64,000 nucleotides of DNA from Croceibacterium segetis (GTDB lineage: Bacteria; Pseudomonadota; Alphaproteobacteria; Sphingomonadales; Sphingomonadaceae), in assembly GCF_011320115.1 (NCBI RefSeq), contig NZ_JAANOZ010000006.1, forward strand, positions 62,001 through 126,000, in the 5' to 3' direction. The position numbers and the translations under genes are program-made. Each line of letters begins with the position of its first letter. Position 1 is the first letter of the stretch. This document shows, one piece after another, positions 8,674 through 17,274 of this stretch. Under the pieces are notes generated by a model, which was given only the letters and a program-made list of their open reading frames with translations, made no database searches and had not been told where the DNA came from.

Positions 8674-8712
8674 TCGTTTCCACTTAACATCGTTATCTCG
8701 ACTTCGCCCTCT

Positions 8713-8734
8713 CGGCGCGATAGCTCTCGCGCCG
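8713..8734. terminator. Hairpin after tRNA-Gly
   Basis: 8-bp stem CGGCGCGA/TCGCGCCG with a 6-base loop, 40 bases after the tRNA and 13 bases before the SDR start. It may end the tRNA transcript, but no T-run follows. Confidence 0.3.
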
Positions 8735-8747
8735 AAAGGGAGCACGC

Positions 8748-9542
8748 ATGGGGATTCTCGAAGGCCAGGTGGCGGTCGTCACCGGCGCGGGCCGCGGGTT
8801 CGGCCGCGCGATCGCCGAGCGGCTCGCGGCGGAGGGCGCCAACGTCGCGCTGCTGTCGCGTTCGCTGGTCCAGCTCGACGATGTCGCCGACGCGATCCGC
8901 GCGACCGGCGGCAAGGCGATCGGGGTGCGCTGCGACGTCACCGACCCCCATTCGATCGCGCACGCGATCGACAAGGTCGAGGAGCTGCTCGGACCGGTCG
9001 ACCTCCTGGTCAACAACGCCGGCGTTCCGGGACCGTTCGGGCCGATCTGGGAAGTCGACCCCGACGAATGGTGGAAGGCCCAGGCGGTGCACATCCGCGC
9101 GCCGATGCTGTTCCTTGCCCGTGTGCTGCCGGGAATGATCGAGCGCGGGCGCGGCCATGTCATCTGCGTCTCGGCCATCGCCAGCCGGATGGTCGCGCCG
9201 AACCTTTCCGCCTATTGCACCGGCAAGATCGCCCAGAACCGCATCGTCGCCGAAGCCGCGGCGGAGGCCGCCGGCACCGGCGTGGCGGTGTTCGCGATCG
9301 ATCCCGGCTTCGTGTTCACCGAGCTCGCCCGGCAGACGATGGAAAGCGCCGACGCGCAGAAATATCTCGGCGGCATGGTCGAACGGTTGCGCAAGGCCGA
9401 GAGCGATCCGGCGGCGCAAGACGACCTCGCCCGCTGCGCCCAGCGCGTGCTCGACCTCGCCTCGGGCAAGTACGACGCGCTCTCCGGCGGCTACTACGAG
9501 CTGCCGGACGATCTCGATGCGGAGCTGGCAAAAGCCGGCTGA
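8748..9542 (+). CDS. SDR family NAD(P)-dependent oxidoreductase
   Basis: The 264-residue classical short-chain dehydrogenase has the cofactor motif TGAGRGFG (12-19), NNAG (89-92), and the catalytic Ser142, Tyr156 and Lys160 (YCTGK). The usual catalytic Asn position in the WWKAQAVHIRAP segment appears to be His115, which is unusual. The substrate cannot be told. The ATG at 8748 has AAGGGAG upstream. It is convergent with yggS, three bases away. Confidence 0.9.
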   Translation: MGILEGQVAVVTGAGRGFGRAIAERLAAEGANVALLSRSLVQLDDVADAIRATGGKAIGVRCDVTDPHSIAHAIDKVEELLGPVDLLVNNAGVPGPFGPIWEVDPDEWWKAQAVHIRAPMLFLARVLPGMIERGRGHVICVSAIASRMVAPNLSAYCTGKIAQNRIVAEAAAEAAGTGVAVFAIDPGFVFTELARQTMESADAQKYLGGMVERLRKAESDPAAQDDLARCAQRVLDLASGKYDALSGGYYELPDDLDAELAKAG

Positions 9543-9545
9543 CCC

Positions 9546-10208
9546 TCAGGTTCGCGCCCCAAACAGCGCCGTGCCCACGCGCACGTGCGTCGCACCGAGC
9601 ATGATCGCGGTCTCGAAATCGCCGCTCATGCCCATGCTGCGGCCGGCGAGGCCGTGGTCGCCGGCGAGCTTGTCGAGCAGGGCGAAGAACGGCGCCGGCT
9701 CGATGCCGAGCGGGGGGACGCACATCAGGCCGACGAGGGGAATTTGCGCGTCGCGCGCCTGGGCGAGCAACGCGGCCAGATCGCCGATCGCGCAACCGCC
9801 CTTCTGCGGCTCCTCGCCGATATCGACCTGGACGAAGCACGGCACGCGGCGCCCGGTCTTGTCCATCGCCCTGGCGAGCGCGGCGACCAGGCTCGGCCGG
9901 TCGAGCGAGTGGATGCAGTCGAACAGCGCTACCGCGTCCTCGGCCTTGTTCGATTGCAGTGTTCCGACGAGATGCAGCCCGACTTCCGGCCAGCGCTCGC
10001 GCAGCGTGGGCCATTTGCCTTGCGCTTCCTGCACCCGGTTCTCGCCGAACACGCGCTGGCCAGCCTGGAGCAGGGGTTCGATCGCTTCGGCGGGATGGGT
10101 CTTGCTGACCGCCACCAGCGTGACTTCGTCGACCTCGCGGCCCGCGACCGTGCAGGCATGAGCGATACGCTCGCGAACCTCATCGAGCCGGGTGGCTGCG
10201 CTTTCCAT
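9546..10208 (-). CDS. YggS/PLPBP family pyridoxal-phosphate homeostasis protein
   Basis: Binds pyridoxal 5'-phosphate and buffers vitamin B6; no catalytic reaction is known. The 220-residue TIM-barrel protein has the PLP lysine in LVAVSKTHP (Lys36), GENRVQEA, HLVGTLQSNK and, at the C-terminus, GMSGDFETAI and HVRVGTALFG. Length is normal. Its start is 22 bases from the thiE-like gene, which faces away, so the two promoters must lie within each other's 5' ends. Confidence 0.93.
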   Translation of the reverse strand: MESAATRLDEVRERIAHACTVAGREVDEVTLVAVSKTHPAEAIEPLLQAGQRVFGENRVQEAQGKWPTLRERWPEVGLHLVGTLQSNKAEDAVALFDCIHSLDRPSLVAALARAMDKTGRRVPCFVQVDIGEEPQKGGCAIGDLAALLAQARDAQIPLVGLMCVPPLGIEPAPFFALLDKLAGDHGLAGRSMGMSGDFETAIMLGATHVRVGTALFGART

Positions 10209-10230
10209 GGGCCGGCGCTATAGCGCAGCA

Positions 10231-10770
10231 ATGCCGGCGCGCCAGACCTTCCCCCACCTGTGGCTGCTGTCCGACGAGCGCAACGATGCGGCGCTCGAAG
10301 GCGCGCTGCGGCGGCTGCCGCGCGGCTCGGGCTTCATCTACCGGCATTACCACTTGCCGGATGGCGAGCGGGCCGGGCGCTGGTTCGACCTTGCGCGCAT
10401 CGCCCGCGCCCGCGGCCATGTCATGATCCTCGCCGACAGCTCGCTCACCGCGCGCGAATGGGGCGCCGACGGGATCTACGGCGCCCCGCGCGCGCTCTAC
10501 CCGACGGCCAGCAACCTTCTGACCCTCGCCACCGCCCACAACCTCACGGACATCGGCCTTGCCAACCGCCTGCGCGCCGACGCGGTGCTGCTTTCGCCCG
10601 CATTTCCGACCCGCTCGCACCCGAACGCCCCCGCGCTCGGCCCACTGCGCTTCCGATTGCTCGCCGCCCATGCGCAAATGCCGGTCATCGCCCTCGGCGG
10701 TATGAACCCGCAAACCGCCCGCCGTCTCGACTGGCCGCGGTGGGCGGCGATCGACGGGCTGTCCGGATAA
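10231..10770 (+). CDS. Thiamine-phosphate synthase-like protein (ThiE/TenI)
   Basis: The 179-residue product is shorter and more divergent than ThiE (~210). The TIM-barrel pieces visible are HLWLLSDERND, a GSGFIYRHYH strand replacing the usual R..K motif, DSSLTAREWGADGIYGAP, DAVLLSPAFPTRSHP (phosphate-loop region) and VIALGGMNPQTARRL. The catalytic Lys/Arg set of true ThiE is not evident, so it may be a TenI-like relative. I chose the ATG at 10231, as the upstream extension overlaps yggS. Confidence 0.75.
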   Translation: MPARQTFPHLWLLSDERNDAALEGALRRLPRGSGFIYRHYHLPDGERAGRWFDLARIARARGHVMILADSSLTAREWGADGIYGAPRALYPTASNLLTLATAHNLTDIGLANRLRADAVLLSPAFPTRSHPNAPALGPLRFRLLAAHAQMPVIALGGMNPQTARRLDWPRWAAIDGLSG

Positions 10771-10843
10771 TCCGACCGAAACAAAAGGTGATTCTTGACG
10801 CCGAGTCCGCCGGGGGCGACAATGGCGCGCGAAGGGATCACCG

Positions 10844-13168
10844 ATGGCGACACGGGCACCGAGGGCAGAGCCGGCCGACTGGCGCGCGGCGTTTCGCCGT
10901 TCGGCGGCGCGCGCGTTGCAGCTCACCGGCGCGGTCATGCTCTATTTCGCCTGCGGATTCCTGTTCCTCGCGCTGGTTTCCTATCACCAGACCGACCCTT
11001 CGTTCTCGACCGCCGCGAGCGGGCCGCCGCTCAACTGGATGGGCTACCCGGGCGCGTGGGCGGCCGACATGGCGCTGCTCGGCTTCGGCGTCGGCGCGCT
11101 GCTGCTGCTGCCGCTGCTCTATGCCTTCGCGCGCAAGCTGTGGCGCGACGCCGAGGACGAGGAGACGCCGCACGGGCGCCGCTGGTGGCGCACGGTGGCG
11201 ATGTTGCTGCTCGGCACGGCGCTGCTGTGCACGGTGCTAGGTCTCCTGTTCGACGCGCAAGGGGGCAGCTTGCCGGCGAGCTTCGGCGGCCTCGCCGGGC
11301 TGCTCGGTGCCAAGGCGATCACCGCGTTCGCGCACCGTTTGCCTGAAGCCGCCCAAGCGTGGACGATCGGCGGCCTCGGCCTGGTTTGCCTGGCGGGCGG
11401 CGCGGCACTGGTCGGGCGGGTGTTCGCGTTCGACTGGGCACAGCTCCTGACCCTGCCGCAAGCCCTTCGCCGCCTGCCTGCGCTGCCGCGGCAGGAAAAC
11501 CCGTTCAAGCCCGCCCGCGAAAAGCGCGTGCGTGAGCCGCGGCCGGAGCCCGAGGTCGAGCTGGCCAACCGCAAGCCGCCCGAGATCACCGACCCGACGC
11601 GTCCACCTGCGCCCGCCAAGCTCACCGGCAAAGCCAAGCAGAAGGACCTGTTCGAGACCTATCAGTTGCCGAGCCTCGACCTGCTGGCCGACGTGCCGGT
11701 CGACAAGGGGCCCAAGCTCGACAAGCTCGCCCTCGAGCGCAACGCTCGCCTGCTCGAGACGGTGCTGGACGATTTTAACGTCAAAGGCGAGATCACCGCG
11801 GTGCGCACCGGCCCGGTGGTGACGATGTACGAGCTTGAGCCCGCGCCGGGCATCAAGGCCAGCCGGGTGATCGGCCTCGCCGAAGACATCGCCCGCAACA
11901 TGAGCGCGATCAGCGCGCGCGTCTCTTCGATTCCGGGCAAGACGGTGATGGGCATCGAATTGCCCAACGCCCACCGCGTCACCGTCAGCTTCAAGGAGCT
12001 TGCCGCCAGCGAAGCGTTCCAGGACAGCAAGAGCACGCTGCCGATCATCCTCGGCAAGGATATCGCCGGCGAGCCGATCGTCGCCGACCTCGCGGCGATG
12101 CCGCACTTGCTCGTCGCCGGCACCACCGGCTCGGGCAAGTCGGTCGGCCTCAACGCCATCCTGCTCTCGCTGCTTTACCGCTTCACGCCCAACGAATGCC
12201 GGTTGATCCTCGTCGATCCCAAGATCCTCGAGCTCAAGAGCTACGACGACATCCCGCACCTGCTCTCGCCGGTGGTCACCGAGCCGCACAAGGCGGTCCG
12301 CGCGCTCAAGTGGGCGGTCGAGGAGATGGAGAAGCGCTACCGCATGATGAGCGATATCGGCGCGCGCAACATCGGCGGCTTCAACGAGCGCATCAAGGCG
12401 GCGATCGCCAAGGGCAAGCCCTTGGGCCGCCGGGTCCAGGCCGGGTTCGATCCCGAGAGCGGCGACGAGATCTACGAGGAAGAGCAGCTCGATTTCGAGC
12501 CGCTGCCGCAGATCGTCCTGATCGTCGACGAGCTGGCCGACCTGATGGTCACCGTCGGCAAGGAGATCGAGGTGCTGATCCAGCGCCTCAGCCAGAAGAG
12601 CCGCGCCGCCGGAATCCACCTGATCATGGCCACCCAGCGCCCCTCGGTCGACGTCATCACCGGGGTGATCAAGGCCAACCTGCCGACCCGCATCAGCTTC
12701 AACGTCACCAGCCGCATCGACAGCCGCACGATCCTCGGCGAGCAGGGCGCCGAGCAGCTGCTCGGCAAGGGCGACATGCTTTACAAGCCGAGCACCGGCG
12801 CGCTGGTCCGCGTCCACGGCCCGTTCGTCAGCGACGAGGAGGTCGAGCGCGTCGCCGAGCACTGGCGCGGCCAGGGCGCGCCCGACTACGTCGATTCGGT
12901 CACCGAGGAGCCCGAGGACGGCGGCTTCGGCTTCGACGACGAGTTCACCGCGAGCGACAACCCCGAGGAACGCAAGTACCGCCAGGCGATCCAGATCGTC
13001 ATCGAGAACCAGAAGGCCAGCGGCTCGTGGCTCCAGCGCCAGATGGGCGTCGGCTACAACACCGCCGCCAAATGGATCGAGCGGATGGAGGAAGACGGGC
13101 TGGTCGGCCCGGCCAACCACGTCGGCCGGCGCGAGATCTACCGCGATCGCGACGGCAATCCGCTGTGA
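10844..13168 (+). CDS. ftsK: DNA translocase FtsK
   Basis: Divisome protein that pumps chromosome ends across the septum. The 774-residue chain has four N-terminal membrane segments (about residues 28-190), a short linker, the motor domain with Walker A GTTGSGKS (about 426-433) and Walker B VLIVDELADL (about 555), and the C-terminal winged-helix gamma domain (about 700-770, RQAIQIVIENQKASGSW) that reads KOPS sites. The linker is short compared with E. coli, as usual in alphaproteobacteria. The start is ATG 10844 with GAAGGGA upstream. The next gene overlaps its stop. Confidence 0.97.
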   Translation: MATRAPRAEPADWRAAFRRSAARALQLTGAVMLYFACGFLFLALVSYHQTDPSFSTAASGPPLNWMGYPGAWAADMALLGFGVGALLLLPLLYAFARKLWRDAEDEETPHGRRWWRTVAMLLLGTALLCTVLGLLFDAQGGSLPASFGGLAGLLGAKAITAFAHRLPEAAQAWTIGGLGLVCLAGGAALVGRVFAFDWAQLLTLPQALRRLPALPRQENPFKPAREKRVREPRPEPEVELANRKPPEITDPTRPPAPAKLTGKAKQKDLFETYQLPSLDLLADVPVDKGPKLDKLALERNARLLETVLDDFNVKGEITAVRTGPVVTMYELEPAPGIKASRVIGLAEDIARNMSAISARVSSIPGKTVMGIELPNAHRVTVSFKELAASEAFQDSKSTLPIILGKDIAGEPIVADLAAMPHLLVAGTTGSGKSVGLNAILLSLLYRFTPNECRLILVDPKILELKSYDDIPHLLSPVVTEPHKAVRALKWAVEEMEKRYRMMSDIGARNIGGFNERIKAAIAKGKPLGRRVQAGFDPESGDEIYEEEQLDFEPLPQIVLIVDELADLMVTVGKEIEVLIQRLSQKSRAAGIHLIMATQRPSVDVITGVIKANLPTRISFNVTSRIDSRTILGEQGAEQLLGKGDMLYKPSTGALVRVHGPFVSDEEVERVAEHWRGQGAPDYVDSVTEEPEDGGFGFDDEFTASDNPEERKYRQAIQIVIENQKASGSWLQRQMGVGYNTAAKWIERMEEDGLVGPANHVGRREIYRDRDGNPL

Positions 13169-14121
13169 TGGACACGGCGCCGCAGTTGGCGTTGAGCCTG
13201 CCCGTCGCGCTCCTGATGCTGGCTTCGGCAACGACTGCGAGCGCTGGCACGTGGAAAGATATGGGCACGACGGCGAGGCCCAGGACAATCCATCTGTACG
13301 AGGACGGCGTCAGCGTTGCCGTTGCCATGCCGAGCAAGTGGGACCTTGCTGACAGCGGGCCCACGAGCGCCGGGAAGGTAACGGTAAAGTTCGCTGGGAT
13401 GCGTCCCTTCACCTTGCCCAACGGATTGCCCCGCGTTGCTCGAGACGGGCTCGGAGTTGGAATTGGCAAGCTGCGCCCAAGCGATGCGCGACCTACAGTC
13501 TTCATCGCAGGCTACACGGACGGCGCCCATTGCTGTCATACGGTGCAGATGGCCAGCGTCGTTCGAGGACGCGTAGTCGTGGACTCGTTGCCGCTGGCAG
13601 ACGGCATAGCGATGACCGAGTTTCCAAAGGACATCGACGGGGACCGAGTCGCCGATATTCGTTGGATGGACGGGAGCCTGCTGTACGAGTTCGACGGTTA
13701 TGCCGGCAGTTGGCACGTTCCGCGCTTCTATAACGTGCGCCACGGCCATCCGGTCGATGTTTCGCGTAAGCCTGGCTTTGCGAGAATCTACCGCAATTTT
13801 ACGGATAAGGCACTCAGGTCCTGCCGCCACCCGCAAGATAACCCGATCCCCAACGGGGCATGCGCCGCCTATGCCTACGGCATGGCCATCCTCGGCAAGC
13901 CGGAGCAAGGCATCCGCACCGCCGTCGCCCTGGCGAAGCCGTCGGACTGGCTGCCGGAGGACTGCTCGGTCGAATACGACAAGAACGACAATTGCCCCAA
14001 GGGCAAGGAAATCACGTTCGGCAGCTTCGAGCCCTCATTGCGGTACCTGATGCGCAAGAACGGCTATCTCGGTCGCGGGCGGCTCGGCACCCCTCGCGGG
14101 CGCGCCGGGAATCCGTTGTGA
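13168..14121 (+). CDS. Secreted protein of unknown function
   Basis: The 317-residue product has a signal peptide (to about residue 28, TTASAG). It has no recognised domain. Visible features: a DGAHCCHTVQM run, a Ca-binding-like loop DIDGDRVADIRW (about residue 155), and several Cys further on (CRHPQ, GACAAY, DCSVEY, DNCPKG), which suggests disulfides in the periplasm. The DIDGDRVADI element followed by aromatic residues recalls FG-GAP/VCBS-type proteins, but this is weak. Base composition is visibly less GC-rich than the neighbours. It is coupled to ftsK (TGATG) and to the next gene (GTGA). Confidence 0.75.
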   Translation: MDTAPQLALSLPVALLMLASATTASAGTWKDMGTTARPRTIHLYEDGVSVAVAMPSKWDLADSGPTSAGKVTVKFAGMRPFTLPNGLPRVARDGLGVGIGKLRPSDARPTVFIAGYTDGAHCCHTVQMASVVRGRVVVDSLPLADGIAMTEFPKDIDGDRVADIRWMDGSLLYEFDGYAGSWHVPRFYNVRHGHPVDVSRKPGFARIYRNFTDKALRSCRHPQDNPIPNGACAAYAYGMAILGKPEQGIRTAVALAKPSDWLPEDCSVEYDKNDNCPKGKEITFGSFEPSLRYLMRKNGYLGRGRLGTPRGRAGNPL

Positions 14122-14525
14122 CCTTCCCGCCGGCCGTGCCAGAGATCCCGGTCGCCGAGCTCGGATCGGCGCTGGCTTATTATCGCGACTGCCTCGGCTT
14201 CGTCGTCGATTGGGGAGACGATGGGCTGGGCCTTGCGGGCTTGTCGCAAGGGGAGAGCCGAGTCTTCATGAGTTCGGCCGCTTACCGCGCCACCAACGGC
14301 CACGCCGATTCCGGGCCGGTCGTGGTGTGGCTCAACCTTTCGAGCCGCGCCGAAGTCGACGGCCTTCACGCGCGCTGGTCCGCCGCCGGCGCGACGATCG
14401 ACGCACCGCCCGAAGCCAAGCCGTGGAAGCTTCACGAGTTCTCCGCCCGCGACCTCGACGGCAACGTGCTTCGCGTGTTTTACGACTTCGGCTCGGAAGA
14501 GCGCGAGGCCGCGAGCAAGACATAG
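14118..14525 (+). CDS. VOC superfamily (glyoxalase/bleomycin-resistance-like) protein
   Basis: The 135-residue product is a single VOC domain pair: VPEIPVAELGSALAYYRDCL at the start and FSARDLDGNVLRVFYDFG at the end, the usual betaalphabetabetabeta units. Metal ligands are not complete, since one expected His is absent, so it is more likely a binding protein of the bleomycin-resistance type than glyoxalase I. GTG 14118 overlaps the preceding stop by four bases. Confidence 0.82.
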   Translation: MTFPPAVPEIPVAELGSALAYYRDCLGFVVDWGDDGLGLAGLSQGESRVFMSSAAYRATNGHADSGPVVVWLNLSSRAEVDGLHARWSAAGATIDAPPEAKPWKLHEFSARDLDGNVLRVFYDFGSEEREAASKT

Positions 14526-14567
14526 TTGGCGGGACCCAACAGGGCACCCTGCGCATTCTGAGCGGCG

Positions 14568-16166
14568 ATGGGCGGACATTCTGACAAGCAGCACCCGTGG
14601 TGGGAGCGCGGGGTCGTCTACCAGATATATCCGCGCTCGTTCCAGGATTCGAGCGGCGACGGCGTCGGCGATCTCGCGGGGATCGAGAGCCGGCTGGACT
14701 ACATCGCCTCGCTCGGCGTGGACGCGATCTGGCTCTCGCCGATCTTCCCCTCGCCGATGGCCGACTTCGGTTACGACGTGGCCGATTACCGGGGCATCGA
14801 GCCTTTGTTCGGCACTCTGGAGGACTTCGACCGGCTGCTGGCAGCGGCACACGAACGGGGACTCAAGCTGCTGCTCGACTTCGTGCCCAACCACTCTTCG
14901 GACCGGCACCCGTGGTTCGTCGAAAGCCGCTCCTCTCGCGATAACCCGAAGCGCGACTGGTACATCTGGCGCGACCCTGCGCCAGACGGCGGGCCGCCGA
15001 ACAACTGGATCAGCGATTTCGGCGGCTCGGCATGGGAGTGGGACGAGGCGACGGGGCAGTATTACCTCCACGCCTTCCTGCCGCAGCAGCCGGACCTCAA
15101 CTGGCGCAACCCGCAGCTCAAGGCGGCGATGCTCGACGTCTTGCGCTTCTGGCTCGATCGCGGCGTCGACGGCTTTCGGATCGACGTGCTGTGGCACATC
15201 GTCAAAGCGGAGGGGCTGCCGGACAATCCGCTCAACCCGGAGTGGCACCCGGGGATGAACGAACGCGACCGCGTGCTGCAGGCCAACTCGACCGACCAGC
15301 CCGAAGCCCACGCCATCGCCGCCGAGATGCGCGCGATCGCCGATAGCTACGGCGCCATGTCCGAACGAGAGCGTGTGCTGATCGGTGAAATATTCCTGCC
15401 TTTCGACAGGCTCGCGCGGTGGTACGGCACCCCGGAGAGGCCGGAAGTGCATCTGCCGTTCAATTTCTCTCTCATCGAGAACCCGTGGGACGCACGCACG
15501 ATCGCCGGCCTGATAGCCGACTACGAAGCCTCGCTGCCCGAGTGGGGCTGGCCCAACTGGGTGCTCGGCAGCCACGACGCGGCGCGGATCGCGGCGCGCG
15601 TCGGCGAGGCGCAGGCGCGGGTGGCGATGATGATGCTGCTGACCCTGCGCGGCACCCCGACGCTCTACCAGGGCGACGAGCTGGGAATCGGGCAGGTCGA
15701 GATTCCCGCCGACAAGGTGCAGGACCCGCGCGAGAAGCGCCAGCCGGGCATCGGCCTCGGCCGCGATCCGAGCCGGACGCCGATGGCGTGGGACTCCTCG
15801 CCCAATGCCGGCTTCAGCCGCGCCGAGCCGTGGCTGCCGCTGCACGGCGACTGGCCAGGTCGCAACGTCGCCATGGAGGAACAGGACGCCGGCTCGATGC
15901 TGAACCTGACGCGCGCTCTGCTGCGGCTGCGGCGGCAGGAACCGGCGTTGGCGGTCGGCGACTACGCGCCGGTAGCCGGCGACGGCACCCTGCTCGCCTA
16001 CGAGCGCCGCGCGGGGGATTCGCGGCTGCTGGTCGCGCTCAATCTCGGCGACGCGGCGGTTGCGCTGCCCGAGCTCGCGCACGGCGCCGAGCGGCTTCTC
16101 TCGACCCTTCCCGGCGAGGCGAACGAGCTGCGCGGCAACGAGGGCCTGATCGTGAGGCTCGCCTGA
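14568..16166 (+). CDS. GH13 alpha-glucosidase (oligo-1,6-glucosidase/alpha-amylase family)
   Basis: Hydrolyses or transfers alpha-linked glucose. The 532-residue TIM-barrel chain has all GH13 conserved regions: DFVPNHSS, GFRIDVL with the nucleophile Asp206, LIGEIF with the acid/base Glu274, and GSHDAAR with His336-Asp337 (the usual N before HD is S). The QIYPRSFQDSSGDGVGDLAG start is typical of the oligo-1,6-glucosidase/trehalose-6-phosphate hydrolase group. There is no signal peptide, so it acts inside the cell. The next gene starts in its stop codon. Confidence 0.93.
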   Translation: MGGHSDKQHPWWERGVVYQIYPRSFQDSSGDGVGDLAGIESRLDYIASLGVDAIWLSPIFPSPMADFGYDVADYRGIEPLFGTLEDFDRLLAAAHERGLKLLLDFVPNHSSDRHPWFVESRSSRDNPKRDWYIWRDPAPDGGPPNNWISDFGGSAWEWDEATGQYYLHAFLPQQPDLNWRNPQLKAAMLDVLRFWLDRGVDGFRIDVLWHIVKAEGLPDNPLNPEWHPGMNERDRVLQANSTDQPEAHAIAAEMRAIADSYGAMSERERVLIGEIFLPFDRLARWYGTPERPEVHLPFNFSLIENPWDARTIAGLIADYEASLPEWGWPNWVLGSHDAARIAARVGEAQARVAMMMLLTLRGTPTLYQGDELGIGQVEIPADKVQDPREKRQPGIGLGRDPSRTPMAWDSSPNAGFSRAEPWLPLHGDWPGRNVAMEEQDAGSMLNLTRALLRLRRQEPALAVGDYAPVAGDGTLLAYERRAGDSRLLVALNLGDAAVALPELAHGAERLLSTLPGEANELRGNEGLIVRLA

Positions 16167-17176
16167 TGCGGGTCGCGATGCTCAGCTCGATCTCGTGGCG
16201 CACGCCGCCGCGCGCCTACGGCCCATGGGAGCTGGTCACCAGCCTGCTGGCCGAGGCGCTGGTCGCGCGCGGCGTCGATGTCACCCTCTTCGCTACCCTC
16301 GATTCGCTCACCGCGGGCAAGCTCGATGGCGTCGCCCCGCGCGCGTATTCCGAGGATCCGAGCCTCGACGCCAAAGTGTGGGAGGCGCTCCACGTCGCCC
16401 ACTTCTTCGAGCGGGCGGGGGAGTTCGACCTCCTGCACAACCAGGCCGACTTCATCCCGCTCGTGTTCTCGCGCCTGGTCGAAACGCCGATGGTCACCAC
16501 CATTCACGGGTTTTCCAGCCCGCGCATCCTGCCGGCTTTCGAGCGCTACAACGACCGCCAGCACTACGTCGCGATCAGCGACGCCGACCGCGCGCCGTCA
16601 CTCAGCTATGCGGCGACAATCCATCACGGTATCGAGGTTGAGACGTTTCCGTTCGACGCCGAGGGCAGCGACGACCTGCTGTTCTTCGGCCGCATCCATC
16701 CGGACAAGGGCGCGGGCGAAGCCATCCGCGCGGCGCAGGCCACCGGGCATCGGCTCATCATGTGCGGCCTCGTGCAGGACGAGGGCTATCATCAGCGCGA
16801 GGTCGCGCCGTTCATCGACGGCAAGGCGGTCGACTACCGCGGCGTTGTCGGCGGCGACGAACGCCTGCGCGCGCTCGGCCATGCCAGGGGCCTGCTCCAC
16901 CTGATCCACTTCGACGAACCGTTCGGGCTGTCGGTGGTCGAGGCGATGGCCTGCGGGACCCCGGTCATCGCCTACCGCCGGGGCTCGATGCCCGAGCTGA
17001 TCGACCACGGCGTCACCGGGTTCCTGGTCGACGACTTCGACGAAGCGGTGGCGGCGATCGGGCGGCTGGACGAGATCGACCGCCAGGCATGCCGCCGCGC
17101 CGTCGAGCGGCGCTTCACCGTCGAGCGCATGGCCGACGAGTACTTTGCCCTTTACAAGCGGGTCCTCGGCGTTTGA
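16166..17176 (+). CDS. GT4 family glycosyltransferase
   Basis: The 336-residue GT-B fold protein transfers a sugar from a nucleotide donor with retention. The N-terminal part has a SSISWRTPPRAYGPWELVTS opening and the C-terminal Rossmann domain has GRIHPDKGAGEAIRAA and EPFGLSVVEAMACGTPVIA (EX7E motif, about residues 251-259). Length is slightly short for the family. Coupling to the GH13 gene (TGATG) suggests that both work on one glucan or glucoside, but the acceptor is unknown. Confidence 0.9.
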   Translation: MRVAMLSSISWRTPPRAYGPWELVTSLLAEALVARGVDVTLFATLDSLTAGKLDGVAPRAYSEDPSLDAKVWEALHVAHFFERAGEFDLLHNQADFIPLVFSRLVETPMVTTIHGFSSPRILPAFERYNDRQHYVAISDADRAPSLSYAATIHHGIEVETFPFDAEGSDDLLFFGRIHPDKGAGEAIRAAQATGHRLIMCGLVQDEGYHQREVAPFIDGKAVDYRGVVGGDERLRALGHARGLLHLIHFDEPFGLSVVEAMACGTPVIAYRRGSMPELIDHGVTGFLVDDFDEAVAAIGRLDEIDRQACRRAVERRFTVERMADEYFALYKRVLGV

Positions 17177-17274
17177 CATTGCCCCTACCCGGCCGGTCCT
17201 CGGGCGGGAGCACCTAGGAGAATCCCCAAGCGCAAGTGCACGGGCGACCGTGCAACAGGCCCACGCGAACCGCC

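Noticed and set aside
8423-8683. N-terminal extension of the thioredoxin-TPR protein across the tRNA
   Set aside because: It reads the tRNA-Gly backwards; the true start has a ribosome site at 8422 and the family begins there.
11237-13288. 683-residue open frame opposite ftsK
   Set aside because: It is antisense to a certain gene and shows no domain.
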